Source: Oopsacas minuta (lineage: Eukaryota > Porifera > Hexactinellida > Lyssacinosida > Leucopsacidae). From it: a DNA stretch of 64,000 bases. A program made the position numbers and the translations under genes. The stretch's first letter is position 1. Each line of letters starts with the position of its first letter. The notes below the pieces were generated by a model. That model saw only the letters and a list, made by a program, of their open reading frames with translations, was not told the origin of the DNA and ran no database searches. Shown in pieces: positions 46,206 through 58,100 of the stretch. The stretch is taken from contig JAKMXF010000298.1 of the NCBI GenBank assembly GCA_024704765.1, forward strand, positions 462,050-526,049. The letters run 5' to 3'.

Positions 46206-47321
46206 CAAAATTAAATTTCGACTACTACTTATGGGAATATTATTTTGTTTGTATTTTTGGTGTTTAAGATCTTAGATGAATGAATAGTCACACCTTGACA
46301 ATTTGTAAATTTTTTGGGTTTCCGAAATATAAAATCTATATACAATATATTCCACGTTTGATACAGTAATTACCTCATACAGTAGTCCTGTCACGAAATA
46401 TTAGATCCGGCCGACCAAATATATCAGAAAATTATGGTCAAATGAATTAATTATTTTCTATACTTATGTACCGTAGAACTGGGTTAAGACGTACTCTCGG
46501 ACATTAGCGAAGCCACGGGACGCAAGGGGGGTCACGTGCCTCCCCTTCCTATTGTAACCATCATTTTCGCCCTGCCTTCTACTTGTCTCGCTAATATAAT
46601 TCAACAAAATAGTGGAATGTAAAATTAATCTTATTTCACATGTTTCTATCTAAAATTTCTAATCATGGTAGAGATTAGGTTTCCACATGTATTTTGGGGC
46701 AATTGGGTGCGTATAGTCCGATTTTGACATTTTCAGAGCCTGAGAGTTACAAATTCACATATTTAGCATGTGATTAATCATATTTTCACACATTTTACTT
46801 ATATTTCAAAAGAGGCTAGAGATTCGTTTCAATTGTTACTCAGGGGAATCGGGTATGTAGATTCCAAATTCGACATTCCCAAATCTGTATCTATATGATT
46901 TATCATATGGTTAATCACATTTTGATACATTTTGAGTATACGATATTAATAATTTGTTTTAACAACTAATGATTTTGTTCTTGGTAAGAAACATAGTCCA
47001 GAGGCCGGAGCTAAACTATTAGTCTGTCGGGTGGAAATTTTGTATTTATCAAATGAGAGATTTAGAAAATGTAACTGCATCGAATTGCGTCTAGAGATCC
47101 ATGTGAAGTGCAATAATTTTAATTGCCTCTCCCCTTACCCAATATGCGTGACTACCCCTGTGTTCTTGGATAAGACGTCCGACCTCTGTCCCGCGGCCCT
47201 GCATAATCTATCAGCCTGGTTAAATGGAAATTGGTACATACAAGTCATTTTAGGTAGAGATATGCACCTGGCGTATAGATTTATTTCTAAAGCTTAGTGT
47301 ATGGCTATAGAATTATATGCA
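46206..47321. other. Gap between GT31 copy C and the NHL-only gene
   Basis: Includes the dispersed repeat copy at 46640-46945. No exon recognised. Confidence 0.5.
46640..46945. repeat. TCATATGA dispersed repeat, copy 5
   Basis: Three successive blocks with 'gagattaggtttccacatg', 'gtgattaatcatattttcac', 'gagattcgtttcaa' and 'atgatttatcatatggttaa', each a variant of the same unit, so the repeat is internally tandem. Confidence 0.65.
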
Positions 47322-48218
47322 TCAAATTTTGTTACTTGATAATTTCAACAGCTTCAATCTTCCTGAATCCTTCTCACACACATTTACCATCCTATCACAA
47401 TTTATCATAGCAACACCTTTGATGTGACTACACATACTGTCCTCACCCAATTCCTTTATCAATTCCCCCTCGTGTGACATAAAGCAAATCTTGTTAGATT
47501 TGCGATTGCTAATGAATAATCCGATATCTGATACCTCAAAAAATTCAGTTAAAATTTTTCTTTGAAAAGTTGGTAATGATACTCGAATTGTTTTCAAGAA
47601 TGATTGATCTTCCAAACAAAGTATTTTTACTTGACAGTCATCAGAAAGTACGTAAAGCTTACTTTGGTATATTTTAACATCATGGGGTCCAGGAGTGTAC
47701 AATAGTACTTTGAATAGAGACAGATCATTATGTAACTCTATCACGCGATCGTTTCCATAATCAGCAATGTAGACAGTATTGTTGGTATCAGCTGCAATTC
47801 CTTGAGGAGATTTCAAAGTCATATCTTCTTTATACACTATTCTATTTAGAAAATCAGCTACAAACACTCCATCTGTTGTGTATATGAACAATCCTTGTCC
47901 TAAATCGTTTTTCAGATAGTCAGTTGAGCTAGCAGTTACAAACACGAGTGTTTCTACTATACATATTCCGTAGGGATATAAGAAGTGCGACCCTGAACTA
48001 GGACTAGGAAATGAGAATAGGAATTCTAGACCTAAAGAGAATACTTGTATTCTGGAGTTGATTAGATCTGCTACATGAATGCGATCATTCAATGGATCAA
48101 TTACTACTGTTTGAGGCGATTTGAAATCTCCTTCATCACTACCATACTTTCCAGTAACCTTCTCTACCGATATTTCGTGTAGTTTTGGTTTCTTATCAGT
48201 TTTAAATAGAAAATTCAT
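47322..48218 (-). CDS. NHL-repeat protein without coiled coil
   Basis: 298 residues, one exon. NHL blades begin at about residue 25: FKSPQTVVIDPLNDRIHVAD, then IQVFSLGLEFLFSF, LKSPQGIAADTNNTVYIADY and a final IKGVAMINCDRMVNV block. This is a beta-propeller of five to six blades. Unlike the other NHL genes in the window it has no long N-terminal coiled coil. The open frame continues upstream of the ATG without another start, so an upstream exon cannot be excluded. Likely a protein- or RNA-binding propeller; specific function unknown. It sits inside the GT31 cluster between copies C and D. Confidence 0.8.
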   Translation of the reverse strand: MNFLFKTDKKPKLHEISVEKVTGKYGSDEGDFKSPQTVVIDPLNDRIHVADLINSRIQVFSLGLEFLFSFPSPSSGSHFLYPYGICIVETLVFVTASSTDYLKNDLGQGLFIYTTDGVFVADFLNRIVYKEDMTLKSPQGIAADTNNTVYIADYGNDRVIELHNDLSLFKVLLYTPGPHDVKIYQSKLYVLSDDCQVKILCLEDQSFLKTIRVSLPTFQRKILTEFFEVSDIGLFISNRKSNKICFMSHEGELIKELGEDSMCSHIKGVAMINCDRMVNVCEKDSGRLKLLKLSSNKI

Positions 48219-49084
48219 TACACCCGTAATATAATATAATAGATTCGTTATCCATATTTTATTTATATTCTGTCAGTATGCAAGCCTAATATAATTTCCT
48301 AGCTTTATTAATAATCTACTTCATCGTATCATATAACTGCGAGTATACTATTATCATATAACAATTAGAGCTCATTTGCTTCGATTGGCTAATATCTTAT
48401 TACTAACTAATTACGAATTAAAAATTCAAGACACTTAACAACAATAAATTTCAGTCATAGATCGACCCCGAATTATTATCGCTTGAAGTTTCTTATAATA
48501 GTAGGTTGAGATGTCTGTCACAATGTATGTGTCCTAGTATCTCTTCTGAGCTGAGATTCCTCAACAGATCAACTTAACTGCCATCTAGGAGGTAATTAGC
48601 TAACCACTCTGAATAAGGAGTTTTATGAGCAAATTTTGTAAGGTTTCAGGGAGTAACGCGATATTATCTTTCTCGAAATAAGTTGCAAATAGTAACCGTT
48701 ATTCTTGTAGGAGTTCAGTTGAGGGACCCCCCAATTCTTCTATCAATTTTCTGGATTCGATTTTGGGGGGTGCTCCCCCAAATTAGGGTGATACCCCAAT
48801 ATTCCTATTTTAGTAGTCTATATGGGGGCTCCTCCAAATGAAAAGTTAGATTTCTACTTAGGATCCCCCAAATTTGGGGTCTCCTCTATTTTATTAAATG
48901 TAAAGTCGGGACTCCCCCTTTGTATCAATCTAGTAATTATTCCAACTTTTCTGACCCAAGTAGGAATTCTTGTTTGGCGAGGAACAACTGTATAGTATTA
49001 TTGCGGTGCTTAGCACTATGCACTATAAATATATCCGTCCAATATAGGAGTGTTTGGTTTGTGATAATTGTTTCCCTAATCAAC
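48219..49084. other. Gap with G/C-run repeats
   Basis: From 48721 to 48915 there are repeated 'ggggg' and 'ccccc' runs around 'aaat' or 'aatt' words (for example gggggtgctcccccaaatt), forming short hairpins. No gene. Confidence 0.5.
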
Positions 49085-49996
49085 CATTATGGATTCTCAC
49101 TGCTTGCAATTATTGCAATACAAACTTTGTACTTAAGTACGTTGTTCGGTTGGAATTTGATCCATCGCTGATTGACAAAATCTGTTTCTAGTTCCTGATG
49201 TATTTTCGGAATATTCTAGAAATATTACCCAAGAAGATCCTAAAAGTATAAATACAGTAAAACTCGAATAAGACGTACCCCTCGGGAACAAAAATTACCA
49301 CGTCTTATCCGAGTTCTACTGTATATCAATACCGAAGCCTTACAGCCTTCAGCTTCTTTCCATAATCATGGAGAGCACAATCAGTACTATGATTCTATCA
49401 AATATTCATTTGCAATAGGAAATAAACGAGTATCTCAATCAGATTTGTCATCAGTTCTAAAGGAAAGAGATACATTTGGAGATATTATAATGTTAGATGG
49501 TGTAGAAGAGGTATACACTAAGTTATCCAGGAAAGTGTTACAAGCTTTCACATGGGCAGACAAACACATAGATGCTGTCTATTATCTTAAGACTGATGAT
49601 GATAGTTATGTTGTTATTGACAACTTATATCAAGTTCTTACCAATGAGATTAAAGCTAGTAATAAATTGTTGCTGGGGAATGTTTATCATCTATCTGTCC
49701 CACATACCATAGGCAAATGGGCTGAGTTTGGTTGGTTCCTCTGCAATCACTATTTGGACTTTCCTACTGGTGTTGGATACATACTAACTCAAGATATTGT
49801 AAAGTACCTATCATATAATTCAGACAAATTAATGCATTACAACAATGAAGATACCTCTTTAGGATCCTGGGTTGCTCCCCTCAACATTAAGTATGTACAC
49901 GATGAAAGAATTGTGCCCTTTGGAAGTAACACGTGTTGCAACTTGCAAAGTAGAATGTGTGTTGAACAAGTAAGACGGTACCTAACTACTAATTGA
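49085..49996 (+). pseudogene. GT31 beta-1,3-galactosyltransferase-like, copy D, broken
   Basis: The anchor region is recognisable (IAIQTLY against ITAIQTLF in B and C), but the stem soon meets stop codons. A 67-bp hairpin element interrupts it at 49255-49321. The first catalytic motif block (APLNYPQ...NTWG region) is largely deleted. From NYDSIKYSF-like DNA at about 49388 the core is almost identical to copy C, and an open frame of 183 codons (49445-49996) includes TDDDSYV, FPTGVGYILT and EDTSLGSW. Homology ends at VPFG (about 49923), and an unrelated tail follows. Without anchor, RDAIRNTWG and C-terminus it is unlikely to be a working enzyme. Confidence 0.87.
49255..49321. mobile_element. 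67-bp mariner-type MITE inside GT31 copy D
   Basis: Flanked by TA on both sides. Left end cagtaaaactcgaataagac-gt; right end reversed cagtagaactcggataagac-gt; two differences in 22. The element is almost all inverted repeat. Confidence 0.85.
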
Positions 49997-50514
49997 TAAT
50001 ACAATATACTATGGAATGACTACTAACTACTCATTATACTCAATTACTTTATTATTTATCAAATACATATACGTGTTGGGGAAGTGGTAGAGACTGAAAG
50101 TTGTTTTCAAATGCTAATCTTTAAATTTAGGGATGCTGAAGAACTAAAATAGTAGAAGGAATGGAATAATACATGTATTAAAGTATTTAGGTTGATCGAA
50201 CTGTGGGAACAAATTCTGAAATCTGAATATATTGCAGAAAGTTTTATGCTCATAACTCAAAGATGTATACAGGGCCCGTTAGTGAAATTCCAGGCCCTGG
50301 TGCTACAATAGGTCCCGGTCCCCCTATCTGTTCTTACGAATGTAATAATTTAGGGCACAAATACATTTCTAAACATTTAAATAAAAAATCGCATGATACA
50401 TTTACATATTATTGAAAATACAATATTTACATTTAGAATTTGAAACGCGAAGTTTGGATTCAACGCTACGTACTCATGGTCAACTTAATGTCGGTGCTTG
50501 TCACGAGTTATTAG

Positions 50515-50755
50515 AATGACAAGATGACTAGTGAGTCAGCTCGAGTCATGAGTCTGGCTCGATGAGATGACTTGAGTCACCAAAATTTTGAACGAGTCAG
50601 CAAAATGTCACACGAGTCAGATGACTCGATGATTCAATTAATGACTCACGAGTCACCAAGTCATAACTTGCGAGGCATCGAGTCAGAATTCTAAACGAGC
50701 CGGATGACTCGGTGACTCGAATCATTCAACTTCCCATGAGTCATGAGCGACTCGA
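50515..50755. repeat. Dense degenerate GAGTCA/TGACTC repeat cluster
   Basis: About twenty copies of gagtca, gactcg or their complements in 240 bp, at irregular spacing and on both strands (for example cgagtcatgagtctggctcg). The words can pair with each other throughout the cluster. TGAGTCA-like AP-1 sites occur by consequence. Confidence 0.85.
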
Positions 50756-51271
50756 TGCCTTAAGTCCTAGAGTTCGTGATGTATGAATAGCTCTGCTTAA
50801 TGTGATGAATTTTATTACGCCTAAACAAACTGAAGGATGGCCGTTTGAAGATATTTAATCGATGTATGGATTCCTTATATCAGGAAACCCTACGAAGATA
50901 GGAAGTCCCAATTTGCAAATAATAACATTGTCAGTTTTTCCAAAATGAGAATAATTAAACTGGCCTTCTCAATACTCAAATATTTTGAGTATGCCGTGAT
51001 GTACTTTGTTACCTTACCCAGCTGAGCCTTCACCCTGAATTGATATTTGGGTCCTTATGTAAAAATGTTTGTTTAAAATAGTCCCGGGTTTTAGTAACAA
51101 CGCATAAAAATTGTTTCCAGAACTGTCGCTTAGAACCACTCATCCCCCATGTGAGAACTAACCATCAGAATTCGTTATAAATTATTATCGATGTACAGTT
51201 TCTATATCAAGTTTTTTATGTTTCTGTAAAGAAAGTCCAGATTTTTTGGGGATATCACTTTATCAGGAATG

Positions 51272-51872
51272 CAGGGTTGCCGTGGGTACGGAATTTGAAT
51301 TCCCAACCGGACTGGTGGCGCCGGCCCTGCTAAGAATTATTTTTGAGTATTCCCTTGAGCAAATGTATCCATCTTATTCGTATAAGCAGGGCACATAGAC
51401 AATCGGAAAATAATCTAAACCAAATATGTCTCAAGGTTCAAACCTATGTGACAGTAGTAAGGCAATTAATGTAGTAGCAATTTTAGCTTGTTGCCCAGGG
51501 GCTACGCCCCCGACTCCACTGGAATACTTGCAGCGGCTCAGACCCTCAGCGCCTGCTGGATGGCTATACCCAACTAGAAATTTATAGATCTGCCACTTGC
51601 CCCTCACCTGCCCCCCTGGATAAAAATCCTGGTGACGCCCCTGATGGGGATTCCAACGGGTTTCCCATACCGATTTCCCATCTGTTTTCCCATAGGTATT
51701 CCCAAATATGAATTCTCATAGAAAGAAAATAATTCCCATTCCAATGGCAACCCTGAAAAACACCAATTTATTCATCTCTAGAGTATCACATGGCTTAATA
51801 CAAAGAATACATAGGAATTCCCGTAAGTCTTCCCGTAGCAAGAAAATGATAGCCATGCCCACGGCAACCCTG
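51272..51872. repeat. Cluster of CAGGGTTGCC-type palindromic repeat pieces
   Basis: Starts with cagggttgccgtgggtacgg. Reversed ends occur twice (ccaatggcaaccctg at about 51742-51756 and cccacggcaaccctg at 51858-51872), with 'ggaattccc'-like words between. Related to the element at 20268-20393. Confidence 0.6.
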
Positions 51873-52176
51873 CAGAAATGTCCTGGTTTAGCCAATATTA
51901 TTCTGTATTACAATAACAACAAATTTCCCATTGTGTAGCAATAAACAGCAACTTGTCTAATTTACTTTCATATACAGAACTTACCTTCTACCATATGATC
52001 CAATATTAGACAATAATTCATTTCGATGTGATTTTCTTTCCATACAAGGTCATGACAATAAGTACAATGTAGTCCTTGACATAATGTATAATATGCATAA
52101 TCCAACCTCACTAATATGCGTATGGAAGACAATTATATTGAATATATGATACAAGATGTATTTTGTCTTGTAAAAA

Positions 52177-55100
52177 ATGAAAGAATTGAAAGAAGATAAG
52201 GAGTTTCATTCTAAATTTAGTCTGAGCTATATTACTCGATATGCCTTCAAAAAGAAACACTCTCAAAGTACATCACAACCATCTTACTCGCGAATATTCG
52301 CATTTGTGTATATTCTGAATCTGATAGTTGGAGTGGGAGCAATAGCAATGCCTAAAGCATTCGCCTTGGCAGGCTGGCTACTGGGCCTATTTCTGTTGAT
52401 AGTGCTGGCTCTACTGAGCTATATGACAGCTACATATGTTATTGAGGCAATGGCTACTGCTAATGCTTATGGGGTTATAAAGCGGAAGGAGAAAGAACGA
52501 GCATACTCTTACGCTGTGGTTATACCCAGGTCTATTCAGACAGGAGAGCATGGTGCAATGACTGAAGAGAGCATTGTACATGTGAGTAAATATCTGATTA
52601 GAAGTATTATTCTATTTTATACATGAGAAATATAATTCATGGTGCTAATGACCTTATTAGAGTAGAAATTGGTCCAAACGGTTGAACCGATACAAATTTC
52701 CATATAACAGGGCTACCCTATTTCACTGAACGGAACGGAACATTTTAATACCCCTTTTTCAGGGCTCTCAACCTGGAAACCATAAAATTGTGAGATTCGT
52801 CAAAAATCTCACTATTCTATCTTGAGATATGCAATTTAGTATTAGTTTTCTATGAAAAGACCAGGGATTCTGCAGTATTTGTAGGCCCAAAATCGTGACA
52901 CACACCACGAGATCGTGAAAGTTGAGAGCCCTGTATTTTACGGATTGAGCGGATAAGTTTTACTTACTTGTTTGCTACATATTTGACTTTCGGCTACAAA
53001 ACTACCCCTCTCTCTAGCCAAGAAAAGGTGATTGAAAATTAGAGAGGGAAAGTTTCTAGGCGGAGTACAGTCGAAATCAGATTATTTTGTCCTGAACTTC
53101 ATGCAAAATATAAATATGTATGCCATTTTCATGTAAATCTAACCGGTTTATTTTGTCCTATCTGATTATTATGTAGAATTATCCATGCAAAGATTTGGAC
53201 AAAAATAATCCAATTTCGACTGTACTTGATTTCTGCACAAATGAATGCAATTTTGACAAATTAATAACCATGGACGTGAAATGTCATAACAAATGCTTAG
53301 CAACTCTTCTTCTATTCCATTCTGTGATTTTCAAGTTAAAATTATGTCTCAATCGACTGATTTGAATTTTCCTCAAATAAAAGTTATCCTTCCGTTTCAT
53401 GAAATTCGGCAGCCGCATTATTTTAGCTTTGCAGTTTTTAGGAAATACAGTTTTAAAAGCAGCCCATTATAATATTTATGAAGCTATATTTAATGTTATC
53501 TTGCTTTATATGAGTTTAGATAATTGAGCTGTGTATGCTGACAACTGACCATGATTGACTGATCCTTCTGCTTCATACTGCTCCAACCCACTCAGCATCC
53601 CTAGATTAGACAACAATAATTGAACATTTCATCTTTCCCCCATTACAAATCGATAATATTCTCCAACTTTATTTCTGCTCAATTACAACTATACTTGTAT
53701 ATACCACTAATATTAGTCGTCACGTTTGATGAATATATTCTAGCTTAAGTAATGTGATCCTTCTCTTTTAGCGACACAAAGACACCATAGAGGATGCTGA
53801 AGTTTTCGATACCTCTCTCGTATGTGAAGAGACGTCACCCTTACTACACACCGACTATAGTCATATTGAATTATACCAGCTAAATACTCGATATGAGATG
53901 GGAGACATGGCTAATATGTTCTTTAATCCAATTGCTCGTCTCCTATACTACATAGCTATCATAGTGTATCTATACGGTGATATGGCAATTTATATCGCAA
54001 CTGTACCAAAGAGTTTAGCCAACATAACATGTGTGTCCCAGATTCCTTCTCAGAATATATCTATTCCGGGTTCTAACATATCTAATAGGACTAATGGCAC
54101 ACATGCTTCCAATGGATTATGTTTTGGGATGTTACAGTTTATGAATCTATACAGGTGAAAGAATTGTTATTATATTTTTCAATACACAATATACAGGTAA
54201 ACCTCCAAAATTCTTACAAGCGGTTCCCCCATGACACTAAGTTTCAGAGAATCCAAATACCGATCGCTTCCACAAAGCCTTAGTGAAAGGTTTTGTAAAG
54301 TTTATGATTTTGAGAAGACTTTTAAATAAAATATCGAAAAATCGAAAATTGTTTGGGATTCATGGTTCCTAATGTTAATGCAAACATCTTTTGCGAAGCA
54401 TTTTATTTGTATTTAGAGACAGCAGGTATGGTCAGTATCTAAATATGGTTATTCGTAAGATATGGGATATCTCACGTTCTTAATATTATTAAATCTAACT
54501 ATTGTCTGTTTGTTTGTCGGTATGCAATTTTGAAATTGTCGCATAATTATGTATTTATCGTGTTTATCAAGGAAGTAAATAGAATTCAATGAAACTTAAA
54601 TATATCGAACATGCTGAATCCGATTTTCACACTTTTGGATTAATCATATGTAAATTTATTGTTGTTTGAAGGAATATAAAGTAAATCAATTAGTCAAATT
54701 TCAATATATACGTACAGGCTTGCTCTAAACAGCTACCCAAGGGTAACTAAGTAGGTTAAATCCGAATTTCGCGTTTTCAATATCTCATATGTAAATTAAA
54801 AAAGCAACGACAAGTACTTAACACTCCCTAATGATTTAACTGAGGTGTAATTTCTCCATCCGGCAGCCAAGCTTCTGATTTGGTTGAATATTTCTATAAT
54901 TGCGTAATACTTAAGTATATAGTAGCTATACTATTTAGTTTTCATATAAACTTGCTGACCTGCTTGCATGAAATTATATATGAATGCCTGACCTGACCAG
55001 CATGCTTATTTGGCCATGTCATGTGTTCATATAATTCTAAGTTGTACAATACACGTATAACGTATGCTACGTTATACGTGATGATCAATTTGAAAGTATT

Positions 55101-58100
55101 ATAGGTTACCTCGAATAGGAGATTTTGATATTTTAGACTTGTATATGTCCCATAATTATCAAGCAGATTCCTTATATATATAGCTGAGCTATAGTATAGT
55201 ACAGTTTTTGTAATACAAAATCCCCATACCCTCATTCGAAAAGGTGACTTTCATTAGGCCTAAAAAATGACCTTTCCTCGAACATAGGAAAGCTAATACA
55301 CAAAATCTGTTCTATAATATAGTTGAGCTATCTATAAGTTATTTGATTATCAAGTATTATATAATTTGGCCAACTTAGCTGAGATTCTCATTAACAATTC
55401 GATAACTACTGTTTTCATTGAAATATCTATTGCAGAAATCAGCCCAATAGAAGTTACGTCACCAAAAATTGTAGATTGTACGTATAATACGTATTACATA
55501 ACTTGATATAATAATTATAATTATATAAAATGATTTTTTAGAAGCTGAATACTTCTATAAATTTTATAGTGTGACAATTTTGGCCTCAACAGTGGCTTAA
55601 AGTTCTAATTTCAAACTGTAGATAATGCAGGCAATCATCAATGACTTGACAAATTCAATCCTTTATGAATCATTTATCGCTATTTGTTAATATGGAATTA
55701 TTAGAGTAGCTCTAATCTTGATAAAAGTCCGCATTGGAACTCACATGTAAATGGAACTCGGGAATTTATAATCAAAATTTTAACTGATAAGTGCAAAGTC
55801 TGCAGATATCAGTGATGCATAGCAAATTTGGTACAATTCCTCTGGCTATATCTAATTTATTGGATTGGATATATTCCATTCGAAAAATAAATTTCAAATC
55901 GAAAATATTGAATGCATACTCAAGCCAGCTGCTATAAATGCAAATTGTCTGGAGTCATAGGCGTAGCTAGGGGGTTGCTGTCAGCAACCCCTGGATTACT
56001 GGGGATACACGCAATATCTTTCTTATTGGGGTTGCTAGTAACCCCAGTGGCAATCCCAAAGAGGAAAGCTAGCTACGCCTCTGTCTGGAGTATGCACCAT
56101 ATAGTAGTGGCGTAGTAATAACAAGCATAAGTAATCCAAGGAATCTGGGATAAGGCCTTTTATCTGTCATTTATCCCCATCATCCAGTAAATGTGTTTCA
56201 TGTGAGTCTGAACTTCTATATTAAACCTCGCTCTATATATTATACAAAAGGATCATATAGTCTAGGATAATCATAAATATTGCCATTGAAATGCTACTGG
56301 AATGTTTTATTGGGTATTCTGTTATTAATAGTTTATTTTAGGATCTACATAGTGTCATTTATCCTTCTACTCGGTCCCCTCATATTCTTCGATCTCAGCA
56401 AGTCAAAATGGCTACAACTGTTCACTGCTATTCTTCGTAATATATCACTAATAATGATGATACTAATAGCTGCTATTCAAATTGGAGTAGGAAAGAGAAC
56501 TATGCCATCAATTGCCAACTTCTCTTTTGTTCCTAATCTATTCGGTGTGATAATATACGCATTTATGTGTCAACACTCTATCCCAGGAATGATCACTCCC
56601 CTGAATACCAAGCGAAAAGTTAATCTGCTTTTGTTTGTGGATTATTTCTCTATTCTATGTTACTACGCTACTCTAGCATTTACTGCTGCATTCAGGTTAG
56701 TAGTTATTCCATTATTTTATAATGTGAATTTGAATTTGAATTTGAAATTTCTCAGTCAGCAGTCGAATATAGTAATCCGTTGTCAAATATTTGGTATTTT
56801 ACACCGAATTACTTTATTCACTGAATATTTTTTGCTGCTTTGATCATGTAAATATGATAGTATAACTTTAATGCATATTATTTCGGGTTATTTTTGCCTC
56901 TCTGTTTGCGTGTGTCGAGTGATCAAACATTCCCGATTTCGAGTACAATTAATAGTGAAAATTATTTAGTTATTATACTTAATTTATTGATTATTGTTGT
57001 CTCTGTATAATACTAAGTATCTCGCCCTATAAGCATATAATGGTTAGTAGTTGCAACGGGTTATTTTACCTATCTGGTCTTTGCCTCTTTCTCCGTGCAT
57101 TTTGGTGGGCAACACCCCCGGCTGTACAAGTCTTCGAATTTAATATGTCCTGAATTGTTTCTCGACATTTTTAAACCGTACCTCTATGGCTCTATCCATT
57201 TGATGAGCCTTCCTCCCATTAAAACTATACTTTCTGTGTGTCCGTGACTCTTTAATAATCTATGAACTCCGAGTTGGCAAACACTGATTGACTTGATCAC
57301 TGTAATACATGTACTATTGTTTATATCATCTCATCTCTGGCTAATAATATATAATGTTCATAGGTTCATTACACTAACCCTGAGCTGCTCCAAGGTGAAA
57401 AACATATTTTCACCCATTATTACGGAAAATAACAGAATATATCTATCGAATATTTTACCATAAATTGCATATTGGTTTTGCATATTTATAACAGTGATAA
57501 CTCATATTTTCCGACAGTGATTATGATTATTGATCTCTCTTAGATTTAACGCTGATGCAATGGAAGACGTATACACTCTGAATTTCAAGAACACCTTCCC
57601 AACTTTTCCTATACTTTCTTATATAATCTATTACTTCTTAGCGTTATTTCCTGTGTTCACACTAAGCACTAGCTTCCCAATTATTGGTATAACACTTAGG
57701 GAGAACTTGAAATCACTTTGGTCACAATTTAGACCTGAGAAACCCTGGGTGATCGATAGATTACTGTTCCCTATCCTGGCTCTAGTCCCGCCAATAATAA
57801 TTGCATTCTTCACCATGGATGTTGAGCTTTTGGTTGGTATTACAGGTTCTTATGCTGGAGTATGTGTGCAGTATCTTATTCCTGTCGCTCTCGTGTTTGC
57901 AAGCAGACGTGTCATAATTCGCGAAAGAGGAAAGTATATGAATCCACATAAATCTCCTTTCTCTCATTGGCTGTTTCTCCTTATGATCGTGATCTGGTCT
58001 GTGATCTGTCTTATTGTGATGACAATTGATCGTATTGACTCATACCTACACTTTCTCACACCTAATAACCATAATAATGTTTCGAATTACACCATCTACT

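Larger units (their letters stand above)
49997..52176. other. Gap with GAGTCA cluster and CAGGGTTGCC repeats
   Basis: Holds the 50515-50755 repeat cluster and the 51272-51872 palindromic repeat pieces, with a GC-richer patch at 51480-51645. No exon supported; the TMEM104 promoter should be at its right end. Confidence 0.5.

Noticed and set aside
47031..47297. 88-codon open frame between GT31 copy C and the NHL-only gene
   Set aside because: No domain, no splice context; chance frame next to the repeat at 46640-46945.
55051..55079. Palindrome cacgtataacgt/acgttatacgtg
   Set aside because: Short (12-bp arms) AT-rich palindrome; could be chance or a small relic, with no supporting context.
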